Shown: positions 26,262-35,828, numbered from the stretch's first letter. The stretch is 64,000 bases of DNA from Parageobacillus thermantarcticus (GCF_900111865.1 NZ_FOJS01000009.1:1-64000); one strand, 5' to 3'. Translations and numbers: made by a program. Notes: generated by a model not told the origin, from the letters alone.

Positions 26262-26996
26262 TTATTTTTCCCACACAAGCCCTGTCTTTGCTAATTGCAC
26301 TTTGCCGGAAAACACTGCACTCGCCTCGCTGACAAGCTGCGCATGTTCTCCAAAATGCGGCAGATGGGTGAGCCATAGTTCTTCCGCGTTTGCGTCACGG
26401 GCGATCGTCGCCGCTTCCTCGCTCGTCATATGGCCAGCGGGAGCGGCGTTTTGTCCTGCGTAAAAATTGCATTCACAAATAAGCAAATCCGCATTTTTAG
26501 CAAATGGCGCAAATTCCGGCAAATAACTAGAATCAGCCGTATAAACGACCGTCGCGCCCCCCGCTGTAATTCGCATCGCATAACAAGTAACGGGATGCAC
26601 CGTCTTCATAAAAGTAATGTGAAACGGCCCGACTTGAAGCGGTTGTTCTGGATCATAAGCGATTGCCTCAGTGATTCCTTCATGCGCTAAACGCGCAAAT
26701 TCACCTTTGTCAAACGGATGTCCGTAAACCGGAAGCGTTGGCAACGGCGCCCCAAGATTTTTTTTGATCAGCCGCGCATATTGCAACGGACCGATATCCG
26801 CAATGTGATCATGATGATAATGCGACACCACTACTGCATCCAATTTTTCGACAGATACATAATTTTGCAGTTTCGCAAGCACGCCGCTTCCACAATCCAC
26901 TAACATGCGAAATTCATCATGCTCAAACAAATATCCTGACGTTGCTTCATTTGCTGCTGGAAACCCGCCCCAATATCCGATAACCGTGACTTTCAT
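26262..26996 (-). CDS. yhfI: MBL-fold metallohydrolase YhfI
   Basis: 244 residues starting MKVTVIGYWGGFPAANEATS. Metallo-beta-lactamase fold with the metal motif SHYHHDHIAD (about residues 58-67), further ligands in TVHPV and ADSSYLPE, and WLTHLPHF near the end. This is the RNase Z-like branch. Function of YhfI is unknown; an esterase or phosphodiesterase activity is likely but unproven. ATG 26996 is preceded by GGAGGAAT. Neighbours lcfB and yhfH occur with it in B. subtilis, supporting orthology. Confidence 0.87.
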   Translation of the reverse strand: MKVTVIGYWGGFPAANEATSGYLFEHDEFRMLVDCGSGVLAKLQNYVSVEKLDAVVVSHYHHDHIADIGPLQYARLIKKNLGAPLPTLPVYGHPFDKGEFARLAHEGITEAIAYDPEQPLQVGPFHITFMKTVHPVTCYAMRITAGGATVVYTADSSYLPEFAPFAKNADLLICECNFYAGQNAAPAGHMTSEEAATIARDANAEELWLTHLPHFGEHAQLVSEASAVFSGKVQLAKTGLVWEK

Positions 26997-27084
26997 CGTA
27001 TTCCTCCTTTACATTTTGTTTTTTTCATCATACATAATTTCAAACGATTTTGCATCTTTGTTGAAATTTGTTTTAAAACAGATA

Positions 27085-27109
27085 TTGACAAAATATATTC
27101 TGTTATAAT
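27085..27109 (+). promoter_or_regulatory. Sigma-A-like promoter of yhfH
   Basis: TTGACA at 27085-27090 and an extended -10 TGTTATAAT at 27101-27109. The gap to TATAAT is short (13 bases), so either the extended -10 works alone or TACAAT 18 bases from TTGACA is used. Confidence 0.55.
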
Positions 27110-27144
27110 ACAATACAACTAACAAAACAACGGAGGCGATCGAA

Positions 27145-27282
27145 ATGTTAGGAAAAGTGTTAGAATTTTTCAAAAACCTACCACCAAAAAAATGTGCGCA
27201 ATGCGGCAAAGAAATAGAAGAACAGCACGAATGCTACGGAAACGTATGTGAAGATTGCTTAGGCGCCGCTTATCATCGATAA
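27145..27282 (+). CDS. yhfH: Small zinc-ribbon protein YhfH
   Basis: 45 residues: MLGKVLEFFKNLPPKKCAQCG, then KEIEEQHECYGNVCEDCLGA. Four cysteines in two pairs (CAQC and CEDC) plus an extra HEC make a likely zinc ribbon. ATG 27145 follows CGGAGGCGAT. It matches the B. subtilis small protein YhfH in length and in the LPPKKC...EQHECY core. Function unknown. It has its own promoter and a downstream terminator. Confidence 0.85.
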   Translation: MLGKVLEFFKNLPPKKCAQCGKEIEEQHECYGNVCEDCLGAAYHR

Positions 27283-27308
27283 CTAAACACTTTCTATCTG
27301 CACTTTGC

Positions 27309-27343
27309 AAAGATGCTTCAGACAAGAAGCATCTTTATTTTTT
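27309..27343 (+). terminator. Terminator of yhfH
   Basis: AAAGATGCTT, eight-base loop, AAGCATCTTT, then ATTTTTT. Confidence 0.85.
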
Positions 27344-27393
27344 GCATCAGCCGCCGTCGAATCGACCATCGTACCATTTTTAAACGTTGCGCT

Positions 27394-27428
27394 TATAAAA
27401 ATGCTTCCGAAGCATTACGCTTCGGAAG
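27394..27428 (-). terminator. Terminator of yhgE
   Basis: On the minus strand, CTTCCGAAG, seven-base loop, CTTCGGAAG, then CATTTTTAT. It overlaps the last codons of yhgE. Confidence 0.7.
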
Positions 27429-29817
27429 CTTCATTCATTCGTTGTGCGACTGTATAAAACTGACGTTTATGCTGAACAATGAAGTATAAAATTGTAGCCG
27501 TTATGAAAACCGCAATGAACAAAGCTAAAATCGCCGCGTTATGCCACATAAACGCAAAGTCTCCACTAGAAATCACCGCTTTAAATCCGAGAACGGAATA
27601 CGTCATCGGCAGCCAAGCGTTAAAATGTTGCAATGCGTCCGGAATTAATTCGAGCGGGAATGTTCCGGCGCTTGTCGTAAGCTGCAAAATTAATATAATG
27701 ATTCCGATAAAGCGCCCCGGATCCCCCAGCGTTGTCACTAGGAATTGAATTAACGCGATAAACGCAATGCTTGTCATCATCGTAAATAACATAAATCTCG
27801 GGACGCTTTGTACATGAATGTCCAGCGCGCCAAGCAACACCGCATCTACCAGCAATGATTGAATGATGCCAATGACGAATAAAATGCCAAATTTCCCGAT
27901 AAACCAGCTAAATCCAGATTTCGGCACACCAGCCGGTTCGCGCAATGGAAACACAATCGATAAAAGCAGGGCTCCGACGAACAATCCTAACGATAAAAAG
28001 TACGGCGTAAATCCGGTACCGTAGTTTGGCACATGATGCATTTTTTCATTTTTCTTTTTCACTGGATCGGCGAACATTTTATAGACATCGTCATTCGCTT
28101 TGACACCACTCGCTTTTTTCGCGCCGTCAGCGAGTTTGCTTGCCAATTCATTCGATCCATCATCCAATTTTTTCATTCCGCTGACAAGCTGATCGGAACC
28201 GTTAGCAAGTTTGTCCATGCCATTGGAAAGCGACGCTGCGCCATTTTCAAGATCGTTCATGCCTCTCGCAAGTCTTCCCGATCCATCGGCAAGCTGATTT
28301 GTACCATCTTTCAATTTGCTCGAGCCTTGGGCAAGCTGCCGCAATCCGGAAGATAGTTGATCGCTTCCTGCCGCCAGCTGGTTAACACCATTTTTTCCTT
28401 CTTGCAATTTTTCGCCAAACGTTGTTAATCCTTGCACTACTTTCGCCTGACCGGCAACAAGCGCATCAGCTCCGTTTGCTAATCGTTGCTGGCCAGCTAA
28501 AAGCTTTTCAACACCTTCGCTTAACGCAAGCTGTCCATGGTGAAGACGAGAAGCACCATCGGCAAGCTGATCCGTACCTGCTTTTAATTGACTAGCGCTA
28601 TTCGCTAGCTGTTCCATTCCTTGAGCGACTTGTTTGCTTCCTTCAGATAAAGGAAGCAATTGTTTTTTCAACGTTTGCAATAGCGCTTTCTCGTTTGGAT
28701 CTGTCGCCTGCGCCGCTAACGCGTCCAGCTGCGCCACCGCTTTTTCTAATCCTTGACTCACTTGGAGAGCGCCTTGATTTGTCTTCGCCGCTCCTTGCTG
28801 CCACTGTTCCATCGACGCAGAAAGTTTTTGCGCCCCATTTTGCAATTCCTGCGATCCTTGCGTCAATTGAGGAATGTTTCCTTTCATTTGTTCCATTCCG
28901 CCAAGCGATTGATGAAGCCCGCCGGACAGCTGTTTCGCGCCATTCTCCACCTGTTTCGCGCCGGCTAATAATTGCGAATGACCGTCTTGCATTTTTGCAA
29001 AACCGTTTTGCAATTGATGAAGCCCGTCGTTTAACCGATCGGCGCCATCGCTCGCCGATTGCATCCCATTTTCAAATGTAAGCGATTTTTCGGCAAGCAG
29101 TTTTAAGTTTTGATAAAGTTCTTCAGCACCATTTTTCGCGGCATGCGCTCCTTGCTGCAGCTTTCCACTTCCTTCTTTTGCGGAATGAAGGCCGCTTTGC
29201 AAAGCAGCGCCTCCGTCTTTCGCTTTTTTCATCCCGTCGTGCAGCTGTTTTGCGCCGTCGCTCGCTTGATTAAGCCCTTTCGCCATCTCGCGGATATTGT
29301 CAAACATTGTTTCGGCATATGTTTCCGTCACGGTATTGGAAACTTCTTCTTTTATCTTCTCGACGGCGTTATCGCCAATTTGCGCCGATAAGAAGTTAAA
29401 CGCTTCATTCGGTTTATAGATAAGCTTCATCGGTTTCGGATGTTCGTCTTGTAATGTTGTTGCATTTTTCGAGAAATCTTCCGGAATTTTAATGGCCATA
29501 TAATATGTTTGGTGTTGCAGCCCTTTTTCCGCCTCTTTTTCAGAAACAAAATGCCAATCAAATTTCTTGTTTTCTTTCAGTTTTTCAACTAACTTATCGC
29601 CAATCGCCAATTTTTCACCGTTCATCGTCGCTCCTTTATCGCTGTTCACCACAGCAACAGGCAATTGGTCCAAATGAGCGTACGGATCCCAAAACGCCCA
29701 TAAAAACATTCCGCTATACAATAATGGGATAAATATTACTGCAATAATCGGAATCAGTACTTTTCGATTTTGCAAAATCGCCTTTGCCTCTTTCCATAAT
29801 AATGCAAATCCTTTCAT
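27415..29817 (-). CDS. yhgE: YhgE/Pip family membrane protein
   Basis: 800 residues. One membrane helix near the N-terminus (VLIPIIAVIFIPLLYSGMFLWAF), then about 600 extracellular residues, then five C-terminal helices with the ABC-2-like permease pattern. The middle region (roughly residues 190-590) is built of many short repeats of the form L..G...L..GA..L..G, predicting a long helical rod. Relatives include the Lactococcus phage infection protein Pip and type VII secretion EsaA. ATG 29817 follows AGAGGAGGGGG. A YhgD-type operator lies 20 bases upstream, so the gene is probably repressed by the TetR protein encoded next to it. Confidence 0.92.
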   Translation of the reverse strand: MKGFALLWKEAKAILQNRKVLIPIIAVIFIPLLYSGMFLWAFWDPYAHLDQLPVAVVNSDKGATMNGEKLAIGDKLVEKLKENKKFDWHFVSEKEAEKGLQHQTYYMAIKIPEDFSKNATTLQDEHPKPMKLIYKPNEAFNFLSAQIGDNAVEKIKEEVSNTVTETYAETMFDNIREMAKGLNQASDGAKQLHDGMKKAKDGGAALQSGLHSAKEGSGKLQQGAHAAKNGAEELYQNLKLLAEKSLTFENGMQSASDGADRLNDGLHQLQNGFAKMQDGHSQLLAGAKQVENGAKQLSGGLHQSLGGMEQMKGNIPQLTQGSQELQNGAQKLSASMEQWQQGAAKTNQGALQVSQGLEKAVAQLDALAAQATDPNEKALLQTLKKQLLPLSEGSKQVAQGMEQLANSASQLKAGTDQLADGASRLHHGQLALSEGVEKLLAGQQRLANGADALVAGQAKVVQGLTTFGEKLQEGKNGVNQLAAGSDQLSSGLRQLAQGSSKLKDGTNQLADGSGRLARGMNDLENGAASLSNGMDKLANGSDQLVSGMKKLDDGSNELASKLADGAKKASGVKANDDVYKMFADPVKKKNEKMHHVPNYGTGFTPYFLSLGLFVGALLLSIVFPLREPAGVPKSGFSWFIGKFGILFVIGIIQSLLVDAVLLGALDIHVQSVPRFMLFTMMTSIAFIALIQFLVTTLGDPGRFIGIIILILQLTTSAGTFPLELIPDALQHFNAWLPMTYSVLGFKAVISSGDFAFMWHNAAILALFIAVFITATILYFIVQHKRQFYTVAQRMNEASEA

Positions 29818-29836
29818 TTTCCCCCTCCTCTACGAT

Positions 29837-29859
29837 TGACTAATTTGTCCATTTAGTCA
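29837..29859. promoter_or_regulatory. Operator upstream of yhgE, probable YhgD site
   Basis: A 23-base palindrome with half sites TGACTAA and TTAGTCA. Its reverse complement matches the palindrome upstream of yhgD (30477-30499) at about 19 of 23 positions. It lies between the yhgD stop and the yhgE start. Confidence 0.8.
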
Positions 29860-29885
29860 GTTTTAGCAAAAAAGAGAAGGACCAT

Positions 29886-30458
29886 CTATTTCGACAATCC
29901 TTTTAGAAAGTAAAGTTCAAATAATTGTGCAATTTTTTCCTTTGTCAGTGGTTCATGGTCTTTTTCCCAATCGACAATTAAAGCAATATACGTTTTCAGC
30001 ATTAAAAACGCCGTAATCTCGGCGTCGCAGTCGCGAATTTCCCCTTTTTTGATGGCAATGTCGATTTTTTCGCGAATGTAATCGATAATAGCCCAATCCA
30101 ATTTTTTCATCACTTCTTGAACCGCTGGTGTTCCAATGTTGCGCACCTCTTGAAGAAGCCTCGCTGTTAATTGATGTTGCTGGCGAAACTCTAAAATGCG
30201 GTATAAAGCGCGGTGCACGTTTTCCGAAAAAGGACGATCAGGGTTCATCGCCTGCTCGGCTTCTTTTTTTATTTCTAAAATAAGCGCCGAAATAATTTCA
30301 TCCAACAAGTCTTCTTTATTTTTAAAAAACGTATAAATCGTCCCTTTTCCGACGTTGGCGAGTTTCGCTATTTGCTCCATTGTCGTTGCTTTGTAGCCAA
30401 ATAACGAAAATGATTTTGTTGCTGCTTCAATAATTTGTCGTTTTCGATCAATAGACAT
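29886..30458 (-). CDS. yhgD: TetR family regulator YhgD
   Basis: 190 residues from MSIDRKRQIIEAATKSFSLFG (ATG 30458, with GAGGAAT upstream). N-terminal TetR helix-turn-helix about residues 10-56, including TTMEQIAKLANVGKGTIYTFF. The C-terminal domain is a helical ligand-binding domain. Two copies of one palindrome, one before this gene and one before yhgE, indicate autoregulation and repression of yhgE. The inducer is unknown. It sits downstream of hemEHY, as in B. subtilis, but a terminator separates it from hemY in the other direction. Confidence 0.9.
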   Translation of the reverse strand: MSIDRKRQIIEAATKSFSLFGYKATTMEQIAKLANVGKGTIYTFFKNKEDLLDEIISALILEIKKEAEQAMNPDRPFSENVHRALYRILEFRQQHQLTARLLQEVRNIGTPAVQEVMKKLDWAIIDYIREKIDIAIKKGEIRDCDAEITAFLMLKTYIALIVDWEKDHEPLTKEKIAQLFELYFLKGLSK

Positions 30459-30476
30459 ATTCCTCATCCTTTAAGA

Positions 30477-30499
30477 TGACTAAATGAACATTTTGGTCA
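30477..30499. promoter_or_regulatory. Operator upstream of yhgD, probable autoregulatory site
   Basis: A 23-base imperfect palindrome: TGACTAAATG at the left, CATTTTGGTCA at the right. The yhgD start is 19 bases away. Nearly the same sequence occurs before yhgE (29837-29859). Confidence 0.8.
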
Positions 30500-30529
30500 T
30501 TACGTTCAAAATCATAGCACACTTTTCAC

Positions 30530-30566
30530 AAAAAAGAAAGAGGTTAACTCATTTTTAGTTAACCTC
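30530..30566 (-). terminator. Terminator of hemY
   Basis: On the minus strand, GAGGTTAACT, seven-base loop, AGTTAACCTC, then TTTCTTTTTT. It overlaps the hemY stop codon. Confidence 0.82.
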
Positions 30567-31979
30567 CGCCAGCTTCCGACGGGTCGTTTGCAAATAATCA
30601 AGCACTTTTTTTACCGCTTTTTCTTCTTGGTCGATGCAGTCCGGCAGCCCTAATCCTTCGTATGAACTTCCCGCCAAAAACACGCCTGGGAGTTCAGACT
30701 CCATATGCGCTTTTATTTTTGCAAGTCGCTCTTTATGCCCTACCGTATATTGCGGCATCGCCTTTTTCCATCGCGAAACAACAATAAACTCTGGACGTCC
30801 AGAAATGCGCATAATTTTGTTTAAATCGTCCATCACGACACGGACGATTTCGTCATCCGACTGTTCGACGATTTCTTCATCGCCGGGGCGCCCGACATAG
30901 CAACGCAACAGCGCCTTTCCATTTGGCGCGGTATGCGGCCACTTTTTATGCGTCCATGTGCAAGCGGTAATCGTATAATCGTTGCGGCGGGAAACGACGA
31001 AACCGGTTCCGTCAATATCTTGCTCAATAGCACTTTCTGGAAAGGCCAACGCCACAGTGGCGACGGATGTCGACGGAACAGATTGAAACGGTTCGAAAAA
31101 CGGGTAATCTGCAAACATCGCCGGCACAGATGAGTGCGGCGTCGCGACGATGATGCTATCCGCCTTCCATACGTCGCCGTTGCTTAAGCGCAGACGGTAT
31201 CCCGTCCCTTCACGCCGTATGCTTTCTACCCGCACTCCTTTCATCACGCTTCCTTGTTCGAGTCGTTTTTCCACTTCATCGATTAACGATTGCAAGCCCG
31301 TTTTTAATGTTTGAAACGCACCTTTCCGCTGTTTCTGCGCTTTCGGTGTCGTCCGTTTTGCCCCACGCACCAAACTGCCGTATTGCTGCTCGACTTGGAA
31401 AAACTGCGGGAATGTCGCCATTAAACTCATTTGATCAATATCGCCGGCGTAAATACCCGATAGCAGCGGTTCAATTAAGTTATCTACCACCTCATCTCCG
31501 AGACGGCGGCGGAAAAATTGCCCTAACGATAAATCGCCTTCCGCTTTTGTCGGCGGCAAAACAAAATCAAGAGCAGCGCGCAGCTTTCCTAATGGAGAAA
31601 ACAGCCCTGTCGTGATAAACGGACCGATCCGCGTCGGAATCCCCATGACGGCTCCACCCGGTATTGGATAGAGCTTTCCGTTTGCAAGAATATACGATTT
31701 TCCCGTCGCATTATGGACGATTTCATTTTCTAGCCCAACTTCACGCACAAGGCGAAAAGCGCTTGTTTTTCGCGCCAAAAACGAATCAGGTCCACGTTCA
31801 ATCACAAAGCCATCGCGCACCACTGTTTGTACTTTGCCGCCTAAACGATGCGTCGCTTCGACCAGCTTGCATTCAATCGGAAGTTGTTGCTCTTTCACCG
31901 CTTTTTGCAAATAATACGCAGCAGTAATTCCCGTTATGCCGCCTCCGATAATCACAACCGTATATTTTTCCTCATTCAC
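30555..31979 (-). CDS. hemY: Coproporphyrinogen III / protoporphyrinogen oxidase
   Basis: 474 residues, GTG start at 31979 behind AGAAGGCGATG. The N-terminal FAD-binding motif is VVIIGGGITGITAAYYLQ, and VIERGPDSFLARK follows in the HemY-type oxidase pattern. The C-terminal FAD segment is GVFLAGSSYEGLGLPDCI. In Firmicutes this enzyme (also called CgoX) oxidises coproporphyrinogen III to coproporphyrin III. Third gene of hemE-hemH-hemY, 15 bases after hemH. Soluble or peripheral; no membrane helix seen. Confidence 0.95.
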   Translation of the reverse strand: MNEEKYTVVIIGGGITGITAAYYLQKAVKEQQLPIECKLVEATHRLGGKVQTVVRDGFVIERGPDSFLARKTSAFRLVREVGLENEIVHNATGKSYILANGKLYPIPGGAVMGIPTRIGPFITTGLFSPLGKLRAALDFVLPPTKAEGDLSLGQFFRRRLGDEVVDNLIEPLLSGIYAGDIDQMSLMATFPQFFQVEQQYGSLVRGAKRTTPKAQKQRKGAFQTLKTGLQSLIDEVEKRLEQGSVMKGVRVESIRREGTGYRLRLSNGDVWKADSIIVATPHSSVPAMFADYPFFEPFQSVPSTSVATVALAFPESAIEQDIDGTGFVVSRRNDYTITACTWTHKKWPHTAPNGKALLRCYVGRPGDEEIVEQSDDEIVRVVMDDLNKIMRISGRPEFIVVSRWKKAMPQYTVGHKERLAKIKAHMESELPGVFLAGSSYEGLGLPDCIDQEEKAVKKVLDYLQTTRRKLAEVN

Positions 31980-31994
31980 TGTTCATCGCCTTCT

Positions 31995-32930
31995 TTATAA
32001 AAGTTTGATCCGTTTTAATACAACCGTCGCTAATGCATCGATGAATTTTGCATTCGCATTTGGCATTTCTGGGCGATAATAGTTTGCGCCGATTTCTTCC
32101 GTCACTTGTTTACATTCAATATCGTTATCATATAACACTTCTAAATGGTCTGCGACAAACCCGACCGGAACATAGACAAATGACGTATATCCATTTTCTT
32201 GATGCAACTGTCTCGTTAAGTCTTGAACATCCGGACCGAGCCAAGGCTCTGGCGTGTTGCCGGCACTTTGCCAGCCTACCGCATAATGTTTTACGCCGGC
32301 TTTTTCGGCAATTAGTTTTGCCGTTTCCGCAAGCTGCTGCGGATACGGGTCACCCGCTGCAATAATTTTTTCCGGCAAGCTATGCGCCGATACGATGAGC
32401 ACCGCTTTGTCGCGTTCTTCTTCGGTCATCGAAGCATACACTTCTTTTACTTTTTCGACCCAATAGTCAATAAATTTCGGTTCATCATACCAGCTGTCAA
32501 TCGTATAAATCACCGGCCCTCCCAATTTTTCCGCTTCCGCTTTTGCCCGTTCGTTGTACGATTGAATGCTGAACGTCGAAAAATGCGGCGCAAGCACAAT
32601 GCCCACGGCTTCTTTAATGCCATCTTCATGCATTTGCCGAACGGCATCTTCAACAAACGGTTCAATATGTTTTAACCCTAAGTACATTTGAAACTCGATG
32701 TCCTCTTGTACATCGTTAAGCCGCTTTTCGAGTTGCTTCGCTTGTTCAAGGGTAATTTTGGCCAATGGGGAAGTTCCGCCAATCGCTTTATAGCGTTGCT
32801 TTAAGTCTTCCAATAGTTCCGGGGAAGGCTTTCTGCCATGACGAATGTGCGTATAATATCGTTCAATGTCTTCTTCTTTATATGGCGTCCCGTATGCCAT
32901 CACTAATAAACCCATTTTCTTCTTTGCCAT
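31995..32930 (-). CDS. hemH: Coproporphyrin III ferrochelatase
   Basis: 311 residues starting [20 protein letters not shown], length as for B. subtilis HemH. The metal-site histidine is in [10 protein letters not shown] (about residue 183) and the conserved glutamate in [14 protein letters not shown]. It inserts iron into coproporphyrin III in the Gram-positive pathway (also named CpfC). ATG 32930 is preceded by AGGTGTTATAGC. It is 13 bases after hemE and 15 bases before hemY, so the three are one operon. Confidence 0.95.
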   Translation of the reverse strand: MAKKKMGLLVMAYGTPYKEEDIERYYTHIRHGRKPSPELLEDLKQRYKAIGGTSPLAKITLEQAKQLEKRLNDVQEDIEFQMYLGLKHIEPFVEDAVRQMHEDGIKEAVGIVLAPHFSTFSIQSYNERAKAEAEKLGGPVIYTIDSWYDEPKFIDYWVEKVKEVYASMTEEERDKAVLIVSAHSLPEKIIAAGDPYPQQLAETAKLIAEKAGVKHYAVGWQSAGNTPEPWLGPDVQDLTRQLHQENGYTSFVYVPVGFVADHLEVLYDNDIECKQVTEEIGANYYRPEMPNANAKFIDALATVVLKRIKLL

Positions 32931-32943
32931 GCTATAACACCTC

Positions 32944-33981
32944 TCATTTTCTTGATGTATAATTATGGATAAACGCTGTTAGCCGTTTTAGCGTCTCTGG
33001 CTGAATTTCCGGAAAAATGCCGTGGCCTAAGTTAAATATATATCCAGGCCGTTCCATGCCTTCATCTAAAATTTGTTTCACGCGTTTTTCAATGACTTCC
33101 CAAGGTGCAAGAAGAACCGCTGGATCTAAATTTCCTTGAAGCACCTTCGTAATTCCTTTTTCCCGTGCTTCGCGAAGTGAAAGCCGCCAATCAAGCCCGA
33201 TTACATCAAGCGGCAAGTCGTTCCACTCTTTTGCCAAATGACTTGCGCCGACGCCGAACATAATGAGCGGAACGTTTTCTTTGCGAAGCTCCGCAAAAAT
33301 CCGGGCCATCGTCGGTTTAATAAATGTGCGATAATCATCCACACTCACGGCGCCGACCCATGAATCAAAAATTTGGATCGCATTCGCACCAGCGCGGATT
33401 TGCGCCTTCACATAGCGAATCGTCATATCGGCAAGCTTGTCCATCAGCGCAAACCACGCTTTCGGCTCCGCGTACATAAACGCTTTTGTTTTATTGTAGT
33501 TTTTCGACGGGCCTCCTTCAATCATATAGCTCGCGAGCGTAAACGGCGCGCCGGCAAATCCGATGAGCGGAACGTTTAGCTGTTCAGTCGTCAATAGCTT
33601 AATCGTTTCCAATACGTACGGCACATCTTCTTCTGGATGAATTTCCCCAAGCTTTTCTACATCCGCCAAGGAGCGGATTGGATTGGCAATCACCGGCCCA
33701 ATCCCCGCTTTAATCTCTACATCGACGCCAATCGCCGGAAGCGGAGACATAATATCTTTATACAAAATCGCCGCATCGACATTGTACTGTTCGACCGGCA
33801 GTCTTGTTACATAAGCGCAAAGTTCCGGTTGGTGCGTAATTTCAAATAACGAATATTTCTCTTTAAGCGCCCGGTATTCCGGCTGCGACCTCCCCGCCTG
33901 CCTCATATACCAGACTGGAACATAATCCGTTTTTTCGCCGCGGCAAGCGCGCAAAAATGTATCGTTCATCCGTTTTGACAT
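32944..33981 (-). CDS. hemE: Uroporphyrinogen decarboxylase
   Basis: 345 residues from [20 protein letters not shown] (ATG 33981, AAGGCGG six bases upstream; an in-frame ATG at 33987 is too close to it). Family motifs: [10 protein letters not shown] with the substrate-binding arginines, [24 protein letters not shown] and FNLGHGI. It converts uroporphyrinogen III to coproporphyrinogen III, the branch-point substrate for the next two gene products. First gene of hemEHY. Confidence 0.96.
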   Translation of the reverse strand: MSKRMNDTFLRACRGEKTDYVPVWYMRQAGRSQPEYRALKEKYSLFEITHQPELCAYVTRLPVEQYNVDAAILYKDIMSPLPAIGVDVEIKAGIGPVIANPIRSLADVEKLGEIHPEEDVPYVLETIKLLTTEQLNVPLIGFAGAPFTLASYMIEGGPSKNYNKTKAFMYAEPKAWFALMDKLADMTIRYVKAQIRAGANAIQIFDSWVGAVSVDDYRTFIKPTMARIFAELRKENVPLIMFGVGASHLAKEWNDLPLDVIGLDWRLSLREAREKGITKVLQGNLDPAVLLAPWEVIEKRVKQILDEGMERPGYIFNLGHGIFPEIQPETLKRLTAFIHNYTSRK

Positions 33982-34065
33982 CTTCATCCGCCTTTCTTGT
34001 CTATCATCGATTGATAAACAGTTCGATCAAAAGCTACATTTACAACTATACAAGGTTCTTATGAC

Positions 34066-34094
34066 AATGTATAGCAACAGGGGGAAACTGTCAA
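34066..34094 (-). promoter_or_regulatory. Sigma-A-like promoter of hemEHY
   Basis: On the minus strand TTGACA (34094-34089), a 17-base spacer, TACATT (34071-34066), about 85 bases before the hemE start. The remaining sequence from 34095 to 34248 shows no ORF or clear signal. Confidence 0.6.
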
Positions 34095-34248
34095 AAAATT
34101 GACGATTTGTTTCCACTTATGCCGATACCGCTTTATTCGTCCGCTTTCAAAATAGACGGCCGGCTGTCTTTGCCTAACTATCGTTTTCCATTCTTTTCAT
34201 CGGTGTAACGATGTTGCGGCAAAAAATTATTCTTCTTTACATTATAAC

Positions 34249-34280
34249 AAAAAAGCCGCCTCGCTCCTACGAGGCAGCTT
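34249..34280 (-). terminator. Terminator of the YhfA-like transporter gene
   Basis: On the minus strand GCTGCCTCG, six-base loop, CGAGGCGGC, then TTTTTTG. It lies about 120 bases past the gene, with a MITE in between. Confidence 0.8.
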
Positions 34281-34283
34281 ATC

Positions 34284-34397
34284 GATCAAGTCCGTGAAAT
34301 TGTGTAAAAACAAAACGGTAAAAGGCGATTTTATTTTCCCGTAATCCAAGTCTATTGTACTGGCAATGGAATTTTACACAATAATTAGACTTCAGCC
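34284..34397. mobile_element. IS256-family MITE, copy 1 (old)
   Basis: The left end GATCAAGTCCGTGAAATTGT (continuing GTAAAA) closely resembles the IS256 terminal repeat as I recall it. The right end, reversed, has GAAGTCTAATTATTGTGTAA. The ends face each other across about 114 bases with no ORF. No target duplication is visible, suggesting decay. It sits between the stop of the transporter gene (34402) and its terminator. Confidence 0.65.
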
Positions 34398-34401
34398 ATT
34401 T

Positions 34402-35802
34402 TCACATAAGAAACATCGCCGCAATCGTTGTAATCACGATGCCGATCGTCACCGGAACTAAGTTGCGCCGCGCCAGTTCAAATGGATCGACACCGCAAAT
34501 GGCCGCAGCGGGAATAAGCGCCCAAGGAACAAGCGTGCCGCCTCCAACCCAAATTGCCGCAATTTGTCCAAGCGCAGTCAATGTCGCGGCACCGCCACCA
34601 ATCGCCGTCGCAAATAAATGCGCAACCGAACCTGCTAATGAAATTCCAGAAAAGCCTGAACCATCCAATCCGGTGATTGCTCCGACAACCGTTAACGTTA
34701 CCGCGCCAATCTCATCGTTAAGCGGCACGATATGGGCAAGCGCCACTCCTAAGTCGTTCACAATTCCTTGCGATAGTTTCGGCAAGTGCTCGCCGATAAT
34801 TTTGCCAAACCCTGCGTCGCCAAGATAAAAAAACGCCGCGATCGGAATGACTGGTCCAAACACTTTAAAGCCAAATTGAAACCCTTCAATCAAATAATTA
34901 GTAATTTCTTCGAAGCTTTCTTGTTTATGCGCAAAAATCGAAATAAAAATTAAAATAAAAATCGCCGTTCCTCCGATTAACGCAGTCGCTTCCCCGCCTT
35001 GCAAGCGTAAATAAAACATCGCGATGACATCTAAAACAAACATAACCGGAATGATGACCGCCATTATATTTTTCGCTTGATTAGACAACAATCGTTCCGT
35101 CTTTTCGAGCGCTGCATCCGCAGTTACCGCCACTTCGTTCGCTTCATTAGCAAAATACCCTCTCTTCATATCACGGCGAAGCAATAAAAAAGCAGTGATC
35201 GTAGTTGCCGCTCCCATTACTAACACGAGCGGCACGCTAGCAGAAATGACTTCCGAGACAGGAAGACCGGCGGCATCCGCCGTCAGCTTTGGCGCCCCCT
35301 GAATAACGAAATCTCCTGACAGGGCAACACCGTGACCAAACAAATTCATTGCCATGGCTGCTCCTAACGCTGGCAGCCCAACGCGAATCGCCACAGGAAG
35401 CAACACCGCTCCCATTAGCGCAACGGCAGGTGATGGCCAGAAAAAACAAGAAATGATCATCATCAAAATTCCAATCGTCCAATACGCCCATCCCGGTGTG
35501 CGAATAAACCTAGTAAATGGCGAAATCATCACATCATTAATTCCCGTTGCTGTCAGCACTTTACTCATTGCCACAATAATGGAAATCACTAAAATGGTCG
35601 GCAAAAGCTCTGTTATTGCGTAAATAAAGCTATTAAACACCCCGCTGATCGCAGCGCTTAACGAATGGGTTGCAGTAGCTGCTAACAAAAAGATCCCAGC
35701 GATACAAACGAGCGATGTATCTTTTCTTGCGATCATAAATCCGATGATAAGCACGATAAACGCTAAGTAAATCCAATGCAGCACCGTTAATTCGACACCC
35801 AT
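34402..35802 (-). CDS. GntP-like putative transporter (YhfA-like)
   Basis: 466 residues with about twelve hydrophobic segments. N-terminal VLHWIYLAFIVLIIGFMIARKD; GVALSGDFVIQGAPKLTADAA and a glycine-rich C-terminal ATAIGGGAATLTALGQ are prominent. The overall pattern is that of the ion transporter/GntP-ArsB superfamily, and I believe B. subtilis YhfA is the nearest relative. The substrate is unknown. ATG 35802 follows AAGGAGAAT. Monocistronic. A 7-5-7 inverted repeat (35829-35847) upstream may be an operator. Confidence 0.75.
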   Translation of the reverse strand: MGVELTVLHWIYLAFIVLIIGFMIARKDTSLVCIAGIFLLAATATHSLSAAISGVFNSFIYAITELLPTILVISIIVAMSKVLTATGINDVMISPFTRFIRTPGWAYWTIGILMMIISCFFWPSPAVALMGAVLLPVAIRVGLPALGAAMAMNLFGHGVALSGDFVIQGAPKLTADAAGLPVSEVISASVPLVLVMGAATTITAFLLLRRDMKRGYFANEANEVAVTADAALEKTERLLSNQAKNIMAVIIPVMFVLDVIAMFYLRLQGGEATALIGGTAIFILIFISIFAHKQESFEEITNYLIEGFQFGFKVFGPVIPIAAFFYLGDAGFGKIIGEHLPKLSQGIVNDLGVALAHIVPLNDEIGAVTLTVVGAITGLDGSGFSGISLAGSVAHLFATAIGGGAATLTALGQIAAIWVGGGTLVPWALIPAAAICGVDPFELARRNLVPVTIGIVITTIAAMFLM

Positions 35803-35828
35803 TTATATTCTCCTTTCCTTGTTTCATG

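Noticed and set aside
27073-27109. Palindrome AACAGA...TCTGTT over the yhfH promoter as an operator
   Set aside because: Only six bases match on each side with A/T-rich sequence between, easily expected by chance.
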